Under the pieces are notes generated by a model. It was not told where the DNA came from. It did not search any database and saw nothing but the letters and a program-made list of their open reading frames with translations. From Promicromonospora sukumoe 327MFSha3.1 (lineage in GTDB: Bacteria; Actinomycetota; Actinomycetes; Actinomycetales; Cellulomonadaceae): a DNA stretch of 64,000 bases. Positions within the stretch are counted from its first letter, which is position 1. Every line of letters starts with the position of its first letter. Location: NCBI RefSeq assembly GCF_000385135.1, contig NZ_ARQM01000014.1:1-64000 (forward strand), in the 5' to 3' direction. The translations under genes were made by a program, and so were the position numbers. This document shows, piece by piece, positions 59,639-64,000 of the stretch.

Positions 59639-60832
59639 ATGGACTTCTTCGCCTTCCTCTACCCCATCGAGTGGGTCGTGGCCTGGATCATGTACGGGTC
59701 GCACTGGCTGTTCACGACCCTCGGGATGTCCAGCGGCCCCGGTACCGCGTGGGTCCTCTCGATCGTCGCCCTCGTGATCGTCATCCGCGTGCTGCTCATC
59801 CCGCTGTTCTTCAAGCAGATCAAGGCCTCGCGCGGGATGCAGATGATCCAGCCCGAGCTGCAGGCCGTGCAGAAGAAGTACAAGGGCAAGACGGACCCGG
59901 CGTCCCGCGAGAACATGACGCGCGAGACCATGGAGCTGTACCGCAAGCACGGCACCAACCCGTTCGCCTCGTGCATGCCGATCCTGCTGCAGTCGCCGAT
60001 CTTCTTCGCGCTCTTCCGGGTGCTCAACGGCCTGCAGCCGATCTCGACCGGCGCCCAGGACCCGATCGGCCCGATCACCCGTGAGGTCGCCGGCGACATC
60101 GAGTCGTCGACGCTGTTCGGTGCCCAGCTGAGCGACGTCTTCCTCCAGACCGACTCGCTGACCTCCCGCATCGTGGTGATCGCCCTGATCGTCGCGATGA
60201 GCGTCACGACCTTCACCACGCAGCGCCAGCTCACGATGAAGAACATGCCGCCGTCGGCCCTCGAGGGCCCGATGGCGCAGACGCAGAAGCTGATGCTCTA
60301 CATGCTGCCGATCGTGTTCGCGATCTCCGGCGTGAACTTCCCGGTCGGTGTCCTGATCTACTGGACCGTCACCAACCTCTGGTCCATGGGCCAGCAGTAC
60401 TACACGATCAAGCGGATGCCGACGCCTGGTTCTCTCGCGGAGAAGCAGATGAAGGAGCGGCAGGCTGCCAAGGCCGCGCGCAAGGCCGCCCGCAACGGCA
60501 CGGTCATCGAGGACGAGGTGCCGGTGGTCGAGGAGCCGAAGAGCGGCCAGCGGGTTCAGCCGAAGCGCAAGAACCGGCAGAAGGGTGCGGCTCGTCCCGA
60601 GGGCGCGCGCCCGGCGATCGCCGCCCAGGCGGCACCGCAGGATGCGGCTGACGCACCGGCCGATGCACCGGTCGACAAGCAGCAGGTCGCGAAGTCGAAG
60701 CAGCCCGGCACGCCGAAGCAGTCCGGTTCGCCCAAGCAGTCCAGCACGCAGCCGGGATCGAAGCCCAAGCAGTCCGGTACCGCGCCGGGGGCGACCTCGT
60801 CGTCGTCGGGCAAGCGCAAGCAGAAGAAGTAG
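59639..60832 (+). CDS. yidC: Membrane protein insertase YidC
   Basis: 397 residues, YidC/Oxa1 family of the Gram-positive form (no large periplasmic domain). Five membrane segments, with 'FKQIKASRGMQMIQPELQAV' in the cytoplasmic hairpin, 'FASCMPILLQSPIFFALFRV' and 'PVGVLIYWTVTNLWSMGQQY'. The C-terminal 120 residues are Lys/Gln/Pro/Ser-rich and probably bind ribosomes. It inserts membrane proteins alone or with SecYEG. Confidence 0.97.
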   Translation: MDFFAFLYPIEWVVAWIMYGSHWLFTTLGMSSGPGTAWVLSIVALVIVIRVLLIPLFFKQIKASRGMQMIQPELQAVQKKYKGKTDPASRENMTRETMELYRKHGTNPFASCMPILLQSPIFFALFRVLNGLQPISTGAQDPIGPITREVAGDIESSTLFGAQLSDVFLQTDSLTSRIVVIALIVAMSVTTFTTQRQLTMKNMPPSALEGPMAQTQKLMLYMLPIVFAISGVNFPVGVLIYWTVTNLWSMGQQYYTIKRMPTPGSLAEKQMKERQAAKAARKAARNGTVIEDEVPVVEEPKSGQRVQPKRKNRQKGAARPEGARPAIAAQAAPQDAADAPADAPVDKQQVAKSKQPGTPKQSGSPKQSSTQPGSKPKQSGTAPGATSSSSGKRKQKK

Positions 60833-60843
60833 GAGGAGACTCG

Positions 60844-61398
60844 ATGAACGCGAGCACAGGTACGGCCGCCCCCGATCCCGCGGCCACGGTCGCCGATCCG
60901 GAGGACCGCACCAAGCGCCTCGAGGAGGAGGGCGAGATCGCCGCCGACTACCTCGAGGAGTTCCTCGACATCGCCGACCTCGACGGTGACATCGACCTCG
61001 ACATCAAGCACGACCGCGCCGCGGTCGAGGTGGTCGCGGACGACCCCTCGTCGCTGTCGCACCTGATCGGGCGCGAGGGCGAGGTGCTCGATGCGATGCA
61101 GGAGCTCACCCGCCTGGCCGTGCAGACCCGGACCGGTGACCGGAGCCGGCTGATGCTCGACATCGGTGGTTACCGGGCCGCGCGCCGGGTGGAGCTCACC
61201 CGTATCGCGGAGAAAGCCGTCGAGCAGGTGCAGGCCTCGGGCGAAGAGGTCGAGCTCGAGCCGCTGAACGCCTTCGAGCGCAAGGTCGTGCACGACGCAG
61301 TCGCCGCGGCCGGCCTGGTCAGCGACTCGCGTGGCGTGGAGCCGGAGCGGTACGTCGTGGTTCAGCCGGCCGAGACGTCGACTGCGGTCACCGACTGA
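60844..61398 (+). CDS. khpB: Jag/KhpB-type KH-R3H RNA-binding protein
   Basis: 184 residues with AGGAGGAGA just upstream of ATG. An acidic N-terminus is followed by a KH domain (about 40-110, with 'SSLSHLIGREGEVLDAMQEL') and an R3H domain (about 115-175, 'PLNAFERKVVHDAVAAAGLV'). KhpB binds RNA with KhpA and affects cell elongation in firmicutes. The N-terminal Jag-N domain is absent, as is usual in actinobacteria. Confidence 0.94.
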   Translation: MNASTGTAAPDPAATVADPEDRTKRLEEEGEIAADYLEEFLDIADLDGDIDLDIKHDRAAVEVVADDPSSLSHLIGREGEVLDAMQELTRLAVQTRTGDRSRLMLDIGGYRAARRVELTRIAEKAVEQVQASGEEVELEPLNAFERKVVHDAVAAAGLVSDSRGVEPERYVVVQPAETSTAVTD

Positions 61399-61412
61399 GC
61401 AGATGGCTTCGG

Positions 61413-61454
61413 CCGAGGGCCGGTGCGCGTCCGAGGACGTGCACCGGCCCTCGG
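61413..61454 (+). terminator. Hairpin between khpB and rsmG
   Basis: CCGAGGGCCGGTGC / GCACCGGCCCTCGG with a 14-base loop, followed by TGTGTTT. It could attenuate read-through into rsmG. Confidence 0.65.
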
Positions 61455-61495
61455 TGTGTTTGGCTACTTTTCGACAGCGAGTGGAGGACGGGGAC

Positions 61496-62182
61496 GTGGA
61501 AGGATCGGACGTGGCAGGGGAGGCCGGTGCGGCCGACGCCGAGGTGTTCGACGGCGAGACGCTCGGCGCGAGCGACACGGTCAAGGCGTACCTGGGTGGT
61601 GCCTACGACGGTGTGGCTCGTTACGCGGAGCTGCTCCGGGACCAGGGCGAGCTGCGTGGGCTGATCGGGCCCCGCGAGGTCCCGCGCATCTGGGAGCGGC
61701 ACATCCTGAACTCCGCGGCCGTGGTTCCGTACCTGCCCGCGAGCGGTTCGGTCGCGGACATCGGGTCGGGGGCCGGACTGCCGGGCATCGTGATCGCGGT
61801 GATGCGGCCCGAGCTCGACGTCATCCTGGTGGAGCCGATGGAACGGCGGACGATCTGGCTGGCCGAGGTGGTCGCCGAGCTCGGACTGACCAATGTCCAG
61901 GTGAAGCGGGGCCGGGCCGAGGAGTACCACGACGCCTTCGAGGCCGACGCGGTCACGTCGCGGGCGGTTGCCGCGCTGTCGAAGCTGGTCCGGATGAGCA
62001 TGCCGCTGGTCCGAGTGGGCGGCGAGCTGGTGATCCTCAAGGGCCGCAACGTGGCGCAGGAGATCGAGCCTGCGCGCAAGGTGCTGCGCAAGTTCGCTGC
62101 CGCCGAGCCGGAGATTCTCGAGGGGTCCACGGTCGCGGGCGTCGAGGCGACGACGATCCTTCGGGTGCGGCGCAGCAAGTAG
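61496..62182 (+). CDS. rsmG: 16S rRNA (guanine-527-N7) methyltransferase RsmG
   Basis: 228 residues from GTG 61496, which has GGAGG eight bases upstream; the open frame starts earlier. SAM site 'VADIGSGAGLPGIVIAVMRP', 'VILVEPMERRTIWLAEVVAE' and 'VTSRAVAALSKLVRMSMPLV' define RsmG. It methylates G527 of 16S rRNA; loss gives low-level streptomycin resistance. A hairpin and a parS-like site follow the stop at once. Confidence 0.97.
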   Translation: MEGSDVAGEAGAADAEVFDGETLGASDTVKAYLGGAYDGVARYAELLRDQGELRGLIGPREVPRIWERHILNSAAVVPYLPASGSVADIGSGAGLPGIVIAVMRPELDVILVEPMERRTIWLAEVVAELGLTNVQVKRGRAEEYHDAFEADAVTSRAVAALSKLVRMSMPLVRVGGELVILKGRNVAQEIEPARKVLRKFAAAEPEILEGSTVAGVEATTILRVRRSK

Positions 62183-62185
62183 CGA

Positions 62186-62201
62186 TGTTTCACGTGGAAC
62201 G
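62186..62201. promoter_or_regulatory. parS-like site after rsmG
   Basis: TGTTTCACGTGGAACG: one core mismatch from GTTTCACGTGAAAC. Its last five bases are the start of the rsmG terminator stem. Confidence 0.8.
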
Positions 62202-62235
62202 GGAGCGGTCGCCTGTGTGGCGACCGCTCCCGTTC
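62197..62235. terminator. Terminator of rsmG
   Basis: GAACGGGAGCGGTCGCC, loop TGTGT, GGCGACCGCTCCCGTTC: a perfect 17-bp stem, then TGTGT. Confidence 0.85.
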
Positions 62236-62294
62236 TGTGTGCTGGTACCTGCTGGTCGTGCGTTGCCGGGTGGTGCGGTGGACTGCCCGAGGTC

Positions 62295-62792
62295 TCAGCA
62301 GCCGCCGCAGTTGTAGTAGAGGATGTCCCAGTGGTTGCCCTCGTCGGTGTACAGGTTTCCGGCGCCGGAGCGGTACTGGTAGCCCCAGCCGGAGATGTAC
62401 CCGACATACGTGAAGTTGCTGGTGATGTAGTTGTCGATGCAGGTGGTCGGCCGGATGTCGAGCTTGTAGCCGTTCCAGTGGCTGTAGGTGCCGCCCGAGT
62501 GGCCGGTCTCGGTGCCACCGGTGATCGTGATGGCGCAGCCGCTGGCGGAGCGCAGCGTCTTGATCCCGTCGATGGTGGTCTGCCGTACCTGCTCGAACGA
62601 GGTGCATGTGGCGACGTTGCGGTCGCTGCACCCGCCGCTCGACGTCCAGCTGATGCCGGCGGCGCTGAGCTGACTGGTCGCTTGTGCGTGGGTGAGGAAA
62701 GTGGCCGCGCTGGCCGGGGCTGCGAAGCCGAGCACGAGTGCTGCGGTGAACGCGGTGATGAGTGCGGTGGCTCGGGTGCTGAGTCTGGACAA
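62295..62792 (-). CDS. Secreted small protein, candidate M15-like zinc peptidase
   Basis: 165 residues from TTG 62792, which has GGAGG four bases upstream; an ATG at 62879 lacks one and would bury the signal peptide. Signal peptide 'ALITAFTAALVLGFAAPASA'. The mature part has six Cys and the pattern 'YSHWNGYKLDIRP' (His105, Asp112) and 'DEGNHWDILYYN' (His154). The His-x6-Asp plus late His order matches the zinc ligands of D-Ala-D-Ala peptidases (M15/hedgehog fold), suggesting a wall-peptide hydrolase. This is inference from motif spacing only; it may be a non-catalytic relative. Confidence 0.65.
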   Translation of the reverse strand: MSRLSTRATALITAFTAALVLGFAAPASAATFLTHAQATSQLSAAGISWTSSGGCSDRNVATCTSFEQVRQTTIDGIKTLRSASGCAITITGGTETGHSGGTYSHWNGYKLDIRPTTCIDNYITSNFTYVGYISGWGYQYRSGAGNLYTDEGNHWDILYYNCGGC

Positions 62793-63067
62793 GACGCCTC
62801 CCTGCGTGGAGTCAGACGTACCTGGGCGCTTCGAGGATAGGTGGAGCGGTGGTTCGTCGGGGCATACCAGTTCTGCCATAGCGGCTGGCGTGGAAGGTGA
62901 AGGCCGCGGTTTCGTCCAGGCCGGGCGCTCGGGTCGCCTCTCGTCTAATGAGTTGTCGCAAGGCGCTTTGCCTCAAGGCGCGTCAGCGAGGAGGTGGCTT
63001 CCGACTGTGGTCGGCGCGAACCGAGCGGCTGTCGGGGCAGGCTTTGGAGCGACCATCCCTGGGATCC

Positions 63068-63081
63068 GTTTCACGTGAAAC
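63068..63081. promoter_or_regulatory. parS site
   Basis: GTTTCACGTGAAAC, perfect palindromic core of the ParB binding site; extended context CGTTTCACGTGAAACA. Confidence 0.92.
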
Positions 63082-63186
63082 AGCGCGCGCCGTGCTGCCA
63101 CTCTCAACTCCACCGCTCGGGGGCTGGTCGAGATGTCAGGTCGGTGATGTTGCCCGACCTCCATCACCCTGCTGGGGCGGGCGCGC

Positions 63187-63200
63187 GTTTCACGTGAAAC
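63187..63200. promoter_or_regulatory. parS site
   Basis: Second perfect GTTTCACGTGAAAC core, followed by A, 132 bp before the start of the probable parA gene. Confidence 0.92.
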
Positions 63201-63331
63201 AGGCCGATCGCGTCGGCTCGCTCGCCAGGCGCCAACGCGTTGGTGAAGATCGCTCCGCGGGTGACAACTGATCCCCTGCGCGACGGCGTTTCGGCACGCT
63301 TGAACAGGGGCGCGACCGTAGCGTTACACGG

Positions 63332-64000
63332 GTGTGCTTCTTCAGACGAAAGTCCAAGCGAGCGGCGGCGGCTGCGGCTGTAGCGGCGCGCGCAGCGGCA
63401 GAAGATACGTCCGAGTCGTCCGCTTCTGGACCCGTCACGCCTGAGCATGACGCCGGGCCTGCCGCGGGTGGCGGAGCAGGCGGCGTCGTCCGTGCTTCGG
63501 AGGCAGTCGGATCCGAGACGGGGTCACCGGCACTGCCGGCTTCCGCACCGGGCGTTGCCGTGCCGAGCGGCAACGAGCCGGCAGATGCTGTCTCGGGCTC
63601 GGCGACGGCGACGGCGACCGTGGACGACGGCCAGCCCGAGCGAGCTGATGCTCCAGAAGCTGGCGTGGCTGCGGAGGAGGGAAGCACCGCCGAGGCCGCA
63701 GCAGTGAGCGGAGCCGGCGAAGGCGGCGACCCGGTCGATGGGGGAGACGAGGCGGCGCCCTCGACGAGCAGCCCCGAACGCGAGCCCGATGTTAAGGCAG
63801 TCGGCACTACAGATGGACCGGTGGAGGACTCCGCCGTCCAGCCGGCCAGCGCCTCCGCGGCTGAACCCGCTGGCGACCCACTCGCCGAAGACCCTGCTGG
63901 CATCGAACCTGCAGCTCAAGAAGGAGTTCCCTCGTCGGTCGACATGGCACCTCCGGCGGCGGAGATCGTGAGCGGTGTTCCGCGGCACGATGTCTGGGGC
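63332..64000 (+). CDS. N-terminal part of a probable ParA with long acidic disordered extension (cut by window edge)
   Basis: The plus frame is open from GTG 63332 to the last base (223 codons, no stop). It begins 'VCFFRRKSKRAAAAAAVAAR' and continues for about 200 residues as an Ala/Glu/Asp/Ser/Pro-rich acidic low-complexity chain, ending 'VPRHDVWG'. No ATPase motif is reached. In this gene order rsmG is followed by parA, and actinobacterial ParA proteins carry variable N-terminal extensions before the Walker domain, so ParA is the best guess. No ribosome-binding site precedes the GTG; a downstream ATG at 63944 is an alternative start. Confidence 0.5.
   Translation, partial: MCFFRRKSKRAAAAAAVAARAAAEDTSESSASGPVTPEHDAGPAAGGGAGGVVRASEAVGSETGSPALPASAPGVAVPSGNEPADAVSGSATATATVDDGQPERADAPEAGVAAEEGSTAEAAAVSGAGEGGDPVDGGDEAAPSTSSPEREPDVKAVGTTDGPVEDSAVQPASASAAEPAGDPLAEDPAGIEPAAQEGVPSSVDMAPPAAEIVSGVPRHDVWG

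Larger units (their letters stand above)
62793..63331. other. 539-bp non-coding region with two parS sites
   Basis: No convincing gene between the secreted protein and the last, truncated gene. It contains two perfect 14-bp parS cores 119 bp apart and probably the promoter of the following gene. Confidence 0.65.

Noticed and set aside
63190..63903. 237-codon minus-strand frame near the right edge
   Set aside because: Ser/Ala/Pro-rich shadow of the open plus-strand frame, whose charged, acidic composition looks more like protein; it also covers a parS site.

Overview
This is a high-GC actinobacterial chromosome segment that carries the replication origin. The gene order rsmG, khpB/jag, yidC, yidD, rnpA, rpmH, dnaA, oriC, dnaN, gnd, recF, dciA, gyrB, gyrA, DUF3566, with tRNA-Ile and tRNA-Ala beyond gyrA, is the standard actinobacterial origin region. 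Secreted Ig-like proteins, a GH64-type beta-1,3-glucanase and a class E sortase suggest a Micrococcales soil organism, perhaps the Promicromonosporaceae/Cellulomonadaceae group. That family assignment is inference from gene content. No rRNA operon, CRISPR array, transposase or prophage gene was found.

1-14.4 kb is accessory. It holds the end of an SDR gene, a TetR regulator coupled to a PEP/pyruvate-binding dikinase-like enzyme (candidate rifampicin phosphotransferase), and a SigE-family sigma factor overlapping a membrane protein gene. Then come three paralogous secreted two-Ig-domain proteins, a DUF6328 membrane protein and an aminotransferase. The block ends with a second sigma-factor locus in which sigma factor and membrane protein are fused into one polypeptide. 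The split and fused versions of the same module flank the secreted-protein array.

14.5-26.8 kb is mixed: DUF1992 protein, small membrane protein, two alpha/beta hydrolases, an NAD(P)-binding protein, a low-molecular-weight tyrosine phosphatase, a methyltransferase, AnmK, and two large secreted proteins built from related Ig-like repeats.

27-44.5 kb starts at tRNA-Leu. A seven-gene run, fhaA-fhaB-pstP-rodA-pbpA-pknA-pknB (mostly ATGA or GTGA overlaps from pstP on), couples Ser/Thr phosphorylation to cell elongation and wall synthesis. It is followed by pabA-type glutaminase, a 52-residue membrane protein, class E sortase, DUF881 protein, crgA, a rhomboid protease, a cyclophilin, a membrane protein with an amphipathic tail, a GH64 glucanase, tRNA-Ala, a DLW-39 small protein and tRNA-Ile.

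44.6-64 kb is the origin core. An LAATG-anchored surface protein interrupts gyrB-dciA and is a likely substrate of the sortase 13 kb away. Four parS-like sites lie at 52.7, 62.2, 63.1 and 63.2 kb, and the last gene, cut by the window edge, is probably parA with a long acidic N-terminal extension. Several starts were moved to GTG or TTG codons on ribosome-binding-site evidence.
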